Shown: positions 48,901 through 59,054, counted from the first letter of the stretch. The stretch: 64,000 nucleotides of DNA from Guadua angustifolia (GCA_036346375.1 JAYEVE010000489.1:1-64000); one strand, 5' to 3'. The notes: generated by a model from the sequence alone, not told the origin. Made by a program: numbers and translations.

Positions 48901-49153
48901 GAGGGTGTTTGCTTCCATTGGGTATAAGCATCTAGAAGGTACTCCACTATATTTTAGTATTGAATATATGTGCTGCATCCGCAACTTGTTATCCTGTTTC
49001 GATCTGTGATCTAGGAACTGTATAGCAGCTGCAGTTTGTTACCTTTGATGCTGTATATTGAAACCACAAATTTTTTTTCTCAATTTAATCATCTTCCTGC
49101 CTCAATATACAGGTAGCGAAGGAGCAACTCCACAGGTGTGTGCTCAATTATAG
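27998..49153 (+). CDS. ACA8/ACA10-like: Plasma-membrane-type autoinhibited Ca2+-ATPase (ACA8/ACA10-like), 34 exons, four one-base gaps
   Basis: A P2B-type pump that exports Ca2+ from the cytosol at the expense of ATP; ACA8/9/10 relatives act at the plasma membrane. The start gives MPGGVQAPEASPGRDD. The N-terminal calmodulin-binding, autoinhibitory region (about 40-85: VERLRRWRHAALVLNASRRF) is followed by M1-M2 (180-235), the actuator domain with TGE (about 303-305), M3-M4 with PEGLPL, the phosphorylation site CSDKTGT (Asp about 478), KGA (about 598), MVTGDN, TGDGTNDAPAL (about 782-792) and M5-M10 with WVNLIMDT. The traced length, about 1,081 residues, and 33 introns match the ACA8/9/10 group. 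Every exon keeps phase except exons 5, 25, 26 and 33, each one base short in a homopolymer run. TGES is TGEC here, and intron 4 has a GC donor. It could be intact with sequencing errors, or a recent pseudogene. Confidence 0.93.
30652..30654 (+). other. One-base shortfall in ACA exon 5 (GGG, four expected)
   Basis: The exon is 131 nt where 132 (44 codons) are needed; before the site it reads NLLKTNIER and after it, in the next frame, REDEADLSCRANAFG. Confidence 0.85.
33514..33625. mobile_element. Short palindromic MITE in ACA intron 14
   Basis: 112 bp with inverted ends GTTCCCCTAGGTGGTGCTAG and the complement of CGCCTAGGGGAAC, and a GC-rich interior of AGGCG/CGCCT motifs like the element at 35,372. 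No target duplication was resolved. Confidence 0.55.
33654..33702. repeat. (CCA)n / (CA)n microsatellite in ACA intron 14
   Basis: ACC/CCA units pass into CA/CG dinucleotides shortly before exon 15. Confidence 0.85.
34485..34707. mobile_element. Tourist-like MITE in ACA intron 18
   Basis: A 223-bp element between TTA duplications (34482-34484 and 34708-34710). The ends read TGGGGGTGGTTCTGTTTGAG and, on the complement, TGGGGTATTTGGTTTGAGGG. The three-base TTA duplication fits PIF/Harbinger. Confidence 0.8.
34904..35227. mobile_element. Second MITE in ACA intron 18, GGCTGCGTTTGGTTC ends
   Basis: A 324-bp segment with inverted ends GACTGCATTTGGTTCGGGGT and, on the complement, GGCTGCGTTTGGTTCAGGGT. 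The interior is rich in GGTTAG/CTAACC motifs. A TTA precedes the left end but is not repeated on the right, where a local duplication has occurred. Confidence 0.65.
35185..35345. repeat. 81-bp tandem duplication in ACA intron 18
   Basis: 35185-35264 and 35266-35345 are near copies (both contain CTAGCTATCTTAACCC and GAACCAAACGCAGCCATG), so the MITE's right end plus flanking intron were duplicated in tandem. Confidence 0.85.
35372..36110. mobile_element. Non-autonomous hAT element in ACA intron 18
   Basis: 739 bp between perfect eight-base duplications GTATTATC (35364-35371 and 36111-36118). The ends read CAGTGTTCAAAAAGGCGG and, on the complement, CAAGGTTCAAAAAAGCGC. Subterminal regions are packed with GCCTAGGCG motifs in both orientations, possible transposase-binding clusters. 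No transposase is encoded. It ends 58 bp before exon 19. Confidence 0.9.
37227..38132. mobile_element. Non-autonomous hAT element in ACA intron 20
   Basis: 906 bp between perfect eight-base duplications CTTCTTAG (37219-37226 and 38133-38140). The ends read TACGGATGAAAATGGAAC and, on the complement, TAGGGATGAAAATGGAAA, with subterminal repeats of GGAAACGGAAA/TTTCCGTTTCC motifs. The TAGGGATGAAAA ends are typical of a plant hAT group. It ends 116 bp before exon 21. Confidence 0.9.
40249..40255 (+). other. One-base shortfall in ACA exon 25 (A7, eight expected)
   Basis: The exon is 116 nt where 117 are needed. The frame before reads SSPNDKLLLVKTL and the frame after reads VAVTGDGTNDAPALHE. Confidence 0.85.
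40572..40578 (+). other. One-base shortfall in ACA exon 26 (T7, eight expected)
   Basis: The exon is 98 nt where 99 are needed. The frame before reads SSDIIILDDNF and the frame after reads SVVK; as read a TGA follows. Confidence 0.85.
42249..43527 (-). pseudogene. LINE ORF2 C-terminal part: RT thumb and zf-RVT
   Basis: Reading leftwards: LPGWKADLMTRAGRAVQVQF and KIQRGFLWRG, a frame shift near 43,300-43,400, ELGGLGISNLQTLGWALKIR, a W-rich zf-RVT region (SAKSAYEIFF, FFLWLVEH), an in-frame TAG near 42,667, then the zinc-binding CPHCDQDEETIDHLLTNC and a C-terminal NHRNHCCFDG block. The YADD catalytic part is absent. Confidence 0.88.
43721..44622. mobile_element. Mutator-like element (MULE) with long inverted repeats, nested in the LINE
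   Basis: 902 bp between perfect nine-base duplications AATAAAGAA (43712-43720 and 44623-44631). The ends read GGGAACATATCCGGTGCTAA and, on the complement, GGGAACATATCCAGTGCTAA; the inverted repeats run on for about 270 bp with few differences. The middle (about 44,000-44,330) is GC-rich and unlike the ends, with open frames on both strands but no domain I recognise. It has no transposase, so it is non-autonomous, possibly a Pack-MULE. Confidence 0.92.
44828..45529 (-). pseudogene. LINE ORF2 N-terminal endonuclease (APE/EEP type)
   Basis: Starts at ATG 45529-45527 and reads leftwards MNLSNIILWNVRGLNSKAR, an in-frame TAG, then DIVCLQETKM (the metal-binding Glu region), GGILVAWRN, a stop near 45,269, then VAGDFNLVYKDEDK, FTWSNGQVVPTLVKLDRVL and SNHCPLLL, the conserved C-terminal His motif. 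Coding similarity stops near 44,828. Two or more stops make it non-functional. Confidence 0.88.
45630..47714 (-). pseudogene. LINE ORF1 (DUF4283-like, degenerate zinc knuckle), broken
   Basis: On the minus strand: a proline-rich start near 47,714, a CFNCLSPSRRAAQC zinc knuckle (about 47,190-47,140) lacking the usual His, then in changing frames a DUF4283-like core (SPNSLELHHTMFESFLLILP, then RGIPGHAWELSTTEQLLNEY) and a basic C-terminus with GRHKRRRRHRRRGSSRG. Several frame shifts. ORF1 proteins of grass L1 elements bind RNA. The 45,660-45,730 stretch holds a ~40-bp tandem duplication. Confidence 0.75.
48920..48922 (+). other. Probable one-base shortfall in ACA exon 33 (GGG, four expected)
   Basis: Without the extra base the frame meets TAG at 48933. 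With it the frame would run to the donor at 48939 and join exon 34 in the frame that encodes the family tail GSEGATPQ. This rests on the tail match and phase, so it is less direct than the other three. Confidence 0.65.
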
Positions 49154-51508
49154 TGCTGGTGCCCATACCCATAAATGCCTGTATAATTTTGAAGCTGATT
49201 TCTTCTAACCAATGCTACCTTTTAGCCTGACTATATGTACTCTTGAGGTTGAAGCCGATGTGAGGGGGGTGCTTCATCCTCGGTGACTTCTGAGTTGCGG
49301 TTTGAAGCCGATGTGAACAAAAAAGGGTATTTCATTAGCCTAGCAAAGGCCAGTAACTCCAGGTCTCCAGCTACATGTTGTGCAAGATGCGCAGCTGGTT
49401 TTAGAATGGTCTCATGCTCCCAGTTGGGAAAGCTTGCTTGTAAACAGTTTTTTCTTTTTGACAGGAGTAAATTTTTTCCCGTATCTTTTGAGATGTCCAC
49501 TAGAAATTTTATCGTAACTAACTAGATGCTTATGTATAGGATGCGTAAGCATGTGCGTACGTGGTGTGTGTGGATTGTGTGCATCCTCATTGTAACTCCA
49601 AAAAAAAAAAACAACTTGATGTTTGTGGAAAGTTTGTTTGGGCTTTGACTCCTGAATGCTAGTGAGGTGTGGTTGAGTATTAACTTGCATCATGTACATT
49701 CAATCACCTGCTGACCTTAGTAAGCTACCATTGGTATTCCAATGTTGCACTTAAGGAAAGATTGACTTTCTATTTGCTATCGCTATCGCTTGATGCTGTA
49801 GCATTGTTTGTTTGACTTCGATGTTACTGGTCGAAAGGATTTAAATAAAACTTGCTTGTACCGCACCATGTCAAACCCAATCGCCCATCATCCAGACGCT
49901 GATAACGTCATTGCATCTTCGTGGTAAGTGGTATGCAAGGTACTTCAATAACAGAGGGCATACATGAGATGAGTAGTGCAAGGCGCGACCATCAAAACTG
50001 TCAAACCTATCCTGGAACTCTCTATGTTAGCGTTAGTGTTAATATTATAGTTTGTTTGATTCCTTGACTGTGCAAAGTGCAATTGCAAGTTGCAACTAAC
50101 CTTGTGATCGTACGAACTTGCAAATCCAACTAGCCCTGCTGCAAGTCCTTATTAATTTGCAAGTTTATTTCATAATGCAGTTTTTCTAGCAACTGCATGC
50201 CACTCTTTCAGGATTTGCTGACTACGCTTCTGTATAAAGCTTTCAGGACTGAATCAAACAGGCCCTCCTTTTTCCTTTCCTCTTTTTTGTGTGCGCAAAA
50301 GTAACAAGGCATGCATGCAATGCGTGCAAATTCCCTTTTGATTTATTTATGTGAAGTACTAAGCATATCGCAGAGCCAATAAGTAGGCCACATGCCCATG
50401 CTCCCGCCCAAATCATGAGTCTTACTTAATTTGTGTGCGCCCTGTACTGCTTTCCCCGTACATGCAACCATGGACGCTACTAGCTTGGTCGCTTTTCATT
50501 AGTGAGATCGAGATATTAACAATGGAGATTAGGATGCGACTGCGGCATGGTCCTATCGCATCTAACTCCGGTTACTTAAGTGAAATGGAAGATTAATGTA
50601 GTACTAGTACAGTACTTGCATGGACCTTGGATATCGCACATGCTGCATATATGTGCCTCCCATTGTACGGACTCGATCCCAGCTGGTGAAATAACTCTGA
50701 ACATCCTGAATTCCTGATCAAGATGGGTGATTTTGGTTTTGGTACGCCACGGGGAAACTAACATTGTGTCAGACTTGAGAATCTTGCAAAGGAACGCAGG
50801 CAAGGGTAACTCCTGGAACGTGCTATGGTGGTTCTGTTATCTGAGCAAATGCCAATACTAGAATCTGCCGGTTCTCGAGTGCTAATAAGCCTAGGGATTT
50901 TTTTAAAAAGGTGGAATTTTTGGGTTTTAATAAACTTCATCCGGATGTTTTCTTAGATAAAAAAACATTCAAATTATGAAACGTTAGATCTACTTTGAGA
51001 TCCGTAAGCTGTAAAGAGAGGTGGGATTGTGTTTTGATGGAAGGTTTGATGCTTTGATCTAAGGATCCAAAATTTGGATGCTTTAAGAAATAAAAACACC
51101 CGGACGAAGACTATTTTTTCCACATCTTGTAGTTGTAGTACTAGACAAGTGTATCCTTTTTACTTGCCAACTTATATACAAATACGTGGAACCGCCCATA
51201 GAATTGTAAGTGACATCTACCATGGTTCAAATTTCTTGTGCTCCACCTTTATACACACGAGTGTCGTAGATTTACCCTTGATATCCGTCTGTTTAGAGGT
51301 GTGTCAAGGGAGCGTAGTCATGTATAAAAGAAAACCTTATATACGAATATGGGAAAACGCGGTGCAACGTGATTCCCTCGCTAACTGCCATGATGACTAC
51401 CACTAATAGAACACTCCCAACATCAATAACACTACTATGAAGTATGCAAGTATAGCAGTGGAACTAAAAATTTCCTTTGCCAAAAAATTCAACCCAATTG
51501 TAAGTTGA
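49154..51508. other. ACA 3' flank; no further gene recognised
   Basis: The first few hundred bases would be the 3' untranslated region of the ATPase gene (A run at 49,599-49,610). Beyond it no coding block or element with defined ends was found. Confidence 0.5.
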
Positions 51509-51707
51509 CTTATGGGCTGTTTCATGTTTCGTTTGAGGGCTCGAACCTCGTCCTTAGGATCGATGTATTAGTCTATCATGTTACAATACCATCAAATTTA
51601 GTGGGATGACCCAATCTCTCATTTTGTATTAGATTTGTGCTTACGAGGGATAAGCTAGCTGGTGATAGATTAACTCATTCCATTTCTCAACCAAACAAGT
51701 GGATTAA
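51509..51707. mobile_element. Possible Tourist-like MITE
   Basis: The left end (GGGCTGTTTCATGTTTCG) and the complement of the right end (CACTTGTTTGGTTGAGAAAT) match loosely, with a TTTGTGCTTACGAGGGATAAG middle. It resembles the MITE at 34,485 but ends and duplication are unclear. Confidence 0.35.
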
Positions 51708-51842
51708 GTTCTAAGATTTTCTAAAGGCTATGTAAATGAACTGAGCCACACTGTCCTTGTTTCGCCACTGATACACTGATATTGATTACTAGTTACTACT
51801 ATTAGCTACCCCAGATTCCAATTTTTAGCCAAAAAAATCTTA

Positions 51843-51928
51843 GGCTCCATTGAGAACACAGAGATTTTATAAGAAACAGTTCAATTCCCGTAGGAACTAA
51901 AAAACATTCCCATGTTCTAAATGGAGAC
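51843..51928. mobile_element. Very short (86 bp) Tourist-like MITE
   Basis: Inverted ends GGCTCCATTGAGAACA and, on the complement, GTCTCCATTTAGAACA, between TTA duplications (51840-51842 and 51929-51931). Confidence 0.7.
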
Positions 51929-52625
51929 TTAAATAGAATTTCTCCCACAACACAAAATTATATTTACATTCAAGTTTATCCAAATGATGAGTCTATGAAC
52001 ATTAAAATTATATTTACGTTTGCACCTGGCAAAGTTGGGTATACATAAATCTCCTCCGATTAATTTTCTTTCGATGAACAATATTGCTACCGTGGCATAG
52101 GTCCTACACATTAATAGAAATCATCGCTAATCTATGTCCCACTATCGTGATCATCAGCAATCATGATGCTATTTTAAGATCTGAAGTCTCAATGAGGAAG
52201 GTAAAGAAGATCAACACAATAATTGACTCAAGGATTTGATGGTAACATGTTCATCTAGACTTTTCAATGTAAAAGTTGGATACTTTGCATTTAATCCATG
52301 AGTAATTAATATATATCAAAGGGATTTTTTAAAAAGGAAAAAAAGTCTAGTTTACCCATGAACTATTGTGATCGGTGTGCTTAATCCCCTGGACTTCAAA
52401 ACTGTCTAATCAACCCCTAAACTTGGTAATATCGTTTACTTACCCCCATAACATTTTTTCTAGATGGTTTTGCATATGTGGCATGACATGCTAGCTAGTT
52501 TTACACAAAGGATGTTTTACCGCCGAATCTTGCCACCATGGCTACCTTGCTAGCAAAATAACCCTAGCCTGGCATGGCGTGGGCAGAGGAAATGGTGAAA
52601 AATTTCAAGAAGGTGTTATCCCATC

Positions 52626-54165
52626 TAGACCTAGGCATTGGACAGGGTTTTTTTGGGCCGGACCATGGCACAACAAGCACGACACGGCTAAAGGAAGACA
52701 TGGCACGAATGTGCGTGGGCTGGGCCAGCGTTGCATAAATGATAGGGCCATGCTGGGCCTCACGGTCGGGCACGATGGGTGGCATGGCACGGCATGTCTA
52801 CATAGCCCAAGCACGGCATGAAATAGGCCTAATGGCTCAAAGTAAGAATGGCAATATGTGGCATGCTGTCCTACCATGACACAACGGCATGCTGTGGCTC
52901 ACCCTGCAATCGGCGCTACTGCGGTCCTCGTATGCAGAGAAGGAGGAGACAATAGAGATGCTAAAAAGTAGAGAATGGACACTATAGAGTACATGCTTAC
53001 TGACACTAAAAGCACACACCAAGCCGACGCTCTGTCATGCCGCTCGCTGAGCATGATCACAACGTTGTGCACAACTGTCTTCCTGATTGCCTCACACGGC
53101 CATTGATGCCCCCACATCAGGTGTATGCTAACTTGAAACACATGAACGATCTCAACATTGGGGAGTAGCTAGCATGTATGCGTATCGTTAATGTACTCTT
53201 TTCCTTACTAGGGGAACCCCACTTTAGGATGTAAGGTTTTTAACAAGCAATAACTTTGTATATGTACCCAATGAATAAATAAAATTTAGTTTTTCCCTAA
53301 ATAATTATGTGTATCAGATCCTCGCTAGTAGTTGACGCTCGCTTCTCGTCCTTGGGGTAGTCCATGAAGATGGACCGACAATGTCCATGACTCCACACGT
53401 CCAACATGACAAGGCTTGGGCTAACATGGCACAGTGGCAGCATAACGTGCCCTAGGCCATGCCTGAGCCTCATCGGAGGTGAGTCAAGCCAGCTCAACAA
53501 GGCATAACAAGGTGGCCGTGCCAGTTAGGCACAGCTTGCCTTAGCCTGAAGCCCATTGGGCCTGGCACAACATAGCTCAAATCCCACCTTTGTTCCTATT
53601 TAGCCCATCAGTGAGAACGGGAGAAGGTGTAGGAAGTGCCATGGAAGGGATGAGCTCGGCTAGCTCTAGATCCTCTTGCCCACGCCCTTCCCAAGCTGAA
53701 CTGGAAGCGCAGGGAGCTTGGGTTCCCCTGTGATGTATTAGGAGAATCCCTTTGATTACAAGACAATAGGAGGTTCCACCACAATCAAAAATAGACTTGG
53801 GCACTGAGCTGGGCTTTTTTTGGGTCAATCCATGGTACGACAGACACAACATGACCAAAGCACAGCATGGCACTATGCACATGGGCTAGGTTAGCACAAC
53901 ACGAATGATAGTGCTATGCTAGGCCTGGCGGTCAAGCACGTTTCGCAGCACGACGTGGCACACTTGCATGGGCCATGCTTGGGCCGGCACATCACGAAAT
54001 AGGCCCAATGGGTCCAAAGCAGGCATGGTACATGGCAGGACAACATGTCGTGATACTGTAGCATGCTATGGCTTGCGCTGCGGCTGGCGTCATTGCGGTC
54101 CTCGCATGCAGTGAAAAAGGAAGACAACAGAGATGCCCAAATGTGGAGAATAGAGACTGGAGGAT
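52626..54165. repeat. Two ~350-bp direct repeats rich in GGCACGGC-type motifs (degraded hAT-like ends)
   Basis: 52,640-52,980 and 53,810-54,155 are diverged direct copies (shared phrases ATGGCACG, AAATAGGCC, CTGCGGTCCTCG and GAGATGC in the same order). Both are preceded by TAGACYTRGGCA (52,626 and 53,792), like the complement of the right end of the hAT element at 59,584-60,080. A related segment lies at 56,560-56,764. The block is probably nested remnants of one hAT family; no matching eight-base duplication was found. Confidence 0.5.
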
Positions 54166-54186
54166 CCGATTGCAGATGAGAGAACA

Positions 54187-55370
54187 TGTCAGCGTATTCC
54201 GCCTGACAGGCCCGGAGTCTACAGACCGGGTTTGGTTCGATAGGAGGGCGTCTTCGCGGCTGGCTAACCCTAGAGGGTGAGAACCCTAGAGACTCCCACA
54301 CGGCGAATTCTGGCTTCTATGAACTAGGGATGACACAGAGATTTTACCCAGGTTCAGGCCCCCTTTGCCTTGGGTAATAGCCTTACTTCCTGCTAGATTG
54401 TTTAAAGAGTGTTTGAAACTAGTACAGTACAGAGCTTTTTGGTTATAAGTTCTTCCTTAGGCTCTACTGCAGAACTCTTGATCCTTCGACCCCTCTTCCC
54501 CATGCACTAGAGGGCCCTTATATAGGCCAGGCCAACCAGAGTAGGTACAAGGGGGGTCATCATGCTGATCTTCATACATTTATTACCCTTTCCGTCTTTG
54601 TCCCGTTCCTCGGCCTCATTAAATGCCGGCCATGGCCCGCCGTCCGCCCGGTATGTGACCCCTTTTTGACGGGTAGGTGAGAGGCGTCAGAGGAATGGGC
54701 TTGTAGCAGAAATCCTCGCAGTTGATAGATCTGACACCGCAGGCCTGCCGCCTGGAACGGTACGATAGGGGAAGGAGACTTCGAGGTGAAGCCACCCTGC
54801 ACCACCTTTTTGCCTTGCGGCGGGCGGCAGGCGTCCTCGCCACTGCTCACCGAACGCCACGTGGGTGGCGCCGGCGGCAGGCGTCCTCGCCACTGCTGCC
54901 GGGCGCCACGTGGCCGAGATTGGCCGGCGGGCGTGCTTCGCCGCCCGTCCGCCAAAGCCGCCACGTGATCTGGGCTGGGCGAGCAAGGCGTCTCGCCACT
55001 GCTCGCCGGGCGCCACGTGGGCGGCTTTGGCCGGCGGGCGTGCTCGCCCTCCGTCCGCTAAGCCGCCACGTGGATCGGGCGCCGGCGGCGGCAGGCGTCT
55101 CGCCCACTCGCTTGCCGGGTGCCACGGGCAGCACTGCCGGGCGGGCGGCTTTCGCCGCGGCGCCTCGCCAAAGCCGCCACGTGATGGGGCGCCGGCGGGC
55201 GTAGGCTTCGCCCTCGCCCACTGCTGGCTGGCGCCACGTGGCGTCTCGCCCACTGCATTGGCGCCGTGGCAGGCGTGAGCGTGCTCGCCCGCCCGTCCGC
55301 CAGGCCGCCACGTGGAATGGCTTTGTGCGTCGGAGAGGTACCCAGTAGCAATCTGTTGATGAACACCACA
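54187..55370. mobile_element. LTR-like segment carrying the G-box tandem array
   Basis: The segment begins TGTCAGCGTATTCCGCCTGA and could end ...AACACCACA. A TATATA box at about 54,518, CCCTAGA motifs and a GC-rich tandem array are LTR-like. GAACA occurs just before the start and again at 55,361, but it does not flank a TG...CA unit cleanly, so the limits and superfamily are not settled. Confidence 0.4.
54800..55320. repeat. ~53-bp GC-rich tandem array, nine units, eight with a CACGTG G-box
   Basis: CACGTG occurs at 54858, 54907, 54962, 55014, 55067, 55178, 55235 and 55309; a ninth unit near 55,123 has CACGGG. Most are GCCACGTGG. Between them GGCGGGCGTGCTCGCC and CGCCACTGCTCGCCGGGCG alternate, so the longer period is two units. 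Open frames on both strands reflect base composition. Confidence 0.85.
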
Positions 55371-55602
55371 TTAGAATGAGGATCTGGAGATCACAGAGGT
55401 GTTAGTCAACCTTATCCTTTCCCAACCTTGACTAGTCTATGTATATGTATGTAGTTATTATACTATTTTCCTTACCGAGGGTACCTCACACTTGGGTGTA
55501 AAGTTTCTAACGAGACAATAACTCCATACCTGTTCAAGAATTAATAAAATTTAGTTCTTTTCACTAATATTTATGTCCACTACCTTAGCCCGTGTGTCTC
55601 AG

Positions 55603-56532
55603 TAGGGATGGCAGTGGGGCCCATTCCCTATTCTCCACCGAGGAATTCCTCTATTAGGATGCAGGGAAGGGGAGTTTTCCCCCCACGGGGCTGTTAATGG
55701 GGAAAATAATCCCTGTCAGGGGAAACAGGTATAGGGGCATTCCATCGCTCCCTGTCCTCGTTACTTGGGCCCATCCCACTTTCCTAACCCTATTCCATCA
55801 GCTTGCCCTCCCTTGCCCCCAAATCCCTATCCATTCCCCATTGTCGCTCACCTCACCCTCACCGCCTCTGCCTCCCTTGCCTCTGACTCCGCCTACTCCA
55901 CCTCACCCCCGTCGCCTTTGTTTGCTCCACCTTACCTCCGTCTAGTGCCCGCATCACCTTCGCCTACTCTACCTCGCCTGCTTCACCTCAGCCCCTCGTC
56001 CTTGTGCTTGCCCTCTCCCACTTTGACTCCCCCTCCTCCCCTCCTCTGCAATGGCCGCCTCGCCCTCCTCCTCTGCAGGCCAAGTTCACTGAGTGGCATG
56101 ATGTTGATGGAGCACGCAATGTAATTGGTGGTTGCCTCCCCCTTCCCCTTTGCCATGGTCGGCCTGGTGGCCGGGGCGAGTACGACGTGCATAGCGCAGG
56201 CGTTGGTAGCCACCTTTCCTTTGCACAGCGCCTTACCACAGCACCGGTGAGTTAACTCAATCCCCAATTCCTCATCCTTCTCTAGAACTCCCCAATTGAT
56301 AGATTGGTGCTTTGTACTTTGAATCTGTGATTTGTTGAATGATTGAATCTGTGGTTTGTGCTTGTTATCGGGTACGGCTCCCCACGGGGGACCCAATACC
56401 CCAATGGGGATGGGGAATGGGACAAAGTGACCCCCAATGCCTGGTCTAGGGACAAGGAAGAGGGTTTTCCTCTTCTCGAGATGGGGACATTCCACCACTC
56501 CCTGTCGGGGAATGTCCCTGTTGCTATCCCTA
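55603..56532. mobile_element. Non-autonomous hAT element, TAGGGATGGCA ends
   Basis: The left end starts TAGGGATGGCAGTGGGG and the right end, on the complement, TAGGGATAGCAACAGGGA. Flanking octamers TGTCTCAG and CATCTTAG agree at five of eight positions, a decayed duplication. Subterminal GGGGA/TCCCC motifs are frequent. The C-rich interior (55,790-56,060) has no recognised coding capacity. Confidence 0.7.
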
Positions 56533-56764
56533 CATCTTAGGATTCTTTTCTCTTCTTGCAATAGTGCAAATAGACCAGACCTGAGCCGGCACGGCATGAA
56601 GGAGGCACAACTTTCCAATGAGTCATGCCTAGGCTCGTCAAACGCGAGTCAGACCAACACAGCACAACAAACTGACTAGGCCATGGCGACACGGCACGGT
56701 CTAGGCCCACAGGCCATTGTGCCCATGCCTATGCTAGCCCGATACAGCATGATGCCCAAGTTTA

Positions 56765-57700
56765 ATCGGAAGGCATCGAAGTGGCTATCATGGAGTGACG
56801 CAAACCCAGGGAGAAGGTATTACACATGCTCCGTGGCACGGGTAAGGAAGCAATCTAATTTTTGGTTGTGTAGACCTCAAAATAATTTTGTGATCTATCA
56901 ATTTGTTTTCAGATCTGGGAGGTACAATTGTTTGATTGTGTGGAGAGCCTCTTTGATCCCCAATTTCTTTTGATCAGAGTGGGGGTTGTCAATTTTGACG
57001 CTTGGATTACCCAGAAATTTTGCCATTTCTGAGGCAATTGCTTTTGGATCTTCACAATGCAATTTGGAGGCACACAGAGGACATATGGGAGATGGACTAA
57101 TTGAAAGTTGTGCAAGATGTAGTGATGAGTGAATTGAAGAAGATGTTGCATGCAAAAGAAACCGCTCTAGAGGCATTAGGTAGTCAATTGAGGGTTCATG
57201 AGAGGAAATATAGGATAACGTATGTTTGTATTGTATTTTCTGTTTTATGTGTTTTATGGTCACTTCTGCGATGAAATGTACTACAAATATGTATGGTTTT
57301 ATTGCACTATCCTAAAATGAGTTGTAAGTGAACTGATGTATCATTTAGCGGAATTAATGTTAGCAGATGAGTGCAAGTAATGTGTGATTTGGTTACTCAT
57401 GTGAATCAGTCTTTGTGTTAATAGAAGTGCATTTTTATTTGACATGTAGAATGCTACCAAGGCACAAAGTGTCAGCAATATGTCAGAATTGCAACTATTT
57501 ATCCATAATTTGGTTGACATAGCTTTCATCCAATAAAACACTTACAAGTTAAGTACCTAGAACTTCCACAAATGTCAAAATTGTGACCATTATCTGAACC
57601 ATAAACTAGATGTTCCAAATTTGTCACCACCATTCAGTTTCTAGAAATTCCACAAGATACAAGTTCCTAGAACTGGACAAAATATAAACAAACTTAAGTT
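56765..57700. other. No gene recognised
   Basis: AT-rich sequence between the repeat block and the decayed MULE; it may include the MULE 3' end. Confidence 0.4.
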
Positions 57701-59054
57701 TTCTTTGTAGATCTTAACAAGGTGTGTTTCTACGCAAAATGGGATACTCCTTGCCTCCATGATGAAGCTTCTTACTCCTCGGTTGCCACATGCCCTTTTG
57801 CACCTTTTTTTTGCTACCATCTAGCTTTCTAGAAGGCTAGAATTGTAAGGGAAGTTGGAATTAGTTGGTACTGTTAGTAATGAATGCATGAATGATCAAG
57901 GAAGAAGAGTACTTATAGTGATGATTGCTGAACTTTCTTGAGTGGATAGGCATGCATCTTTCCTAGATGGTATTTGAACTGACTATGCTACCTCATCTCT
58001 TGCTCTCTTCCTATCAACTACTCTTTGGTTGTGTGCATTTTCTTCTTTCCAACCTAAAGTTAAGTGGACATTTTCTCATGTTGTGTGTTTTCATGTGACT
58101 TAGGCTACATTTTATTAAATTTCTCACCTTAGAGAGTTTTGTGGCTTTAGCAGGTTTTGATGCTTCCCTTCTTACCTTTCTCGGTCTACTTAGCATCTTG
58201 ACATAGCCAGGTGGTACAGGACTTGGATGATCTAACGTAAGCCATTTCGCCTCACCTTCCACAGGCTGCAAGTAATGGTCATATGTTCTTTTGTATGCTT
58301 CAATGGAGTATCAATTTGCAATCAAATCGTCCAACTGGCCTGAGGCCTTGCAAATTGCAGAGATGACATGACAACATGGCAGCCCTGATAACTACCAATA
58401 CCTAGTAGAACATGTCTTTCTCTCCAAGGCAACAATGTATCTTCTTCTGTCCTTCTCCTTGACTTCAAAGCCTCCTTTTCCATTCCACAACACTTAAACA
58501 TTGACTTGATATTGTCATGTTGATCTTGAGCTTCTTGAATATGTTTGGGCATATTCTACCTGTCTACTTCTCAGACTTTTGTCTTATTCTCTTGAATTCT
58601 AACCATAATCTTGAATCTGATGGCCTTTAGCATGGATACGATAATATAGAATCTGTATGTTACAATAGAGTTGTTGATGGACTCACACATGTTGTCCACC
58701 GAATCACAATTGGAGCACTCTTGCCATATCTGACATTGCTAATCTTTCTCCTAACTGCATGCTTATTCCTTCCATTACTGTTATCCCCATAGTTGTGGTC
58801 CTCACTGGAGTCAAAGTACTCAATTTCATTCCCTTTTTCCAATTTATCCTCTTGAGGTGGTACTGTGTCCAAGGCTTCCACTTGCATAGTTATGTAGTCA
58901 TCAATCTCAAGCTTCTTGGCTATCAACTTTTGCTTGAACTCCTTTGCAAGATCCCCTAATTCTTTAGCCTCCTCATCTTCAGCTAAGCTATCCTCACCAC
59001 CAGGTAGGAATTCACTATCAAAAGTTTTAGGATGTGCTACTTCCTTCCCCTTTT

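Larger units (their letters stand above)
36169..49153 (+). other. ACA gene exon map, exons 19-34
   Basis: Coding exons: 19 36169-36234; 20 36313-36411; 21 38249-38359 (KGA); 22 38429-38596; 23 38731-38790; 24 39235-39396 (MVTGDN); 25 40195-40310 (TGDGTND; one base short); 26 40492-40589 (one base short); 27 40678-40815 (M5); 28 41344-41444 (M6); 29 47864-47909; 30 48002-48136; 31 48329-48436; 32 48531-48622; 33 48836-48938 (one base short); 34 49113-49153 (GSEGATPQ tail). As read, exon 33 reaches TAG at 48933-48935; the conserved tail in exon 34 needs the missing base. Intron 28 is 6.4 kb because of a LINE. Confidence 0.88.

Noticed and set aside
54569..55371. Open frames of 100-188 codons on both strands
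   Set aside because: They cover the G-box tandem array and repeat the same GC-rich unit in every frame; composition explains them.
55765..56618. Frames of 119 and 211 codons
   Set aside because: They are contained in or overlap a hAT element with C-rich low-complexity sequence and have no recognisable protein family.
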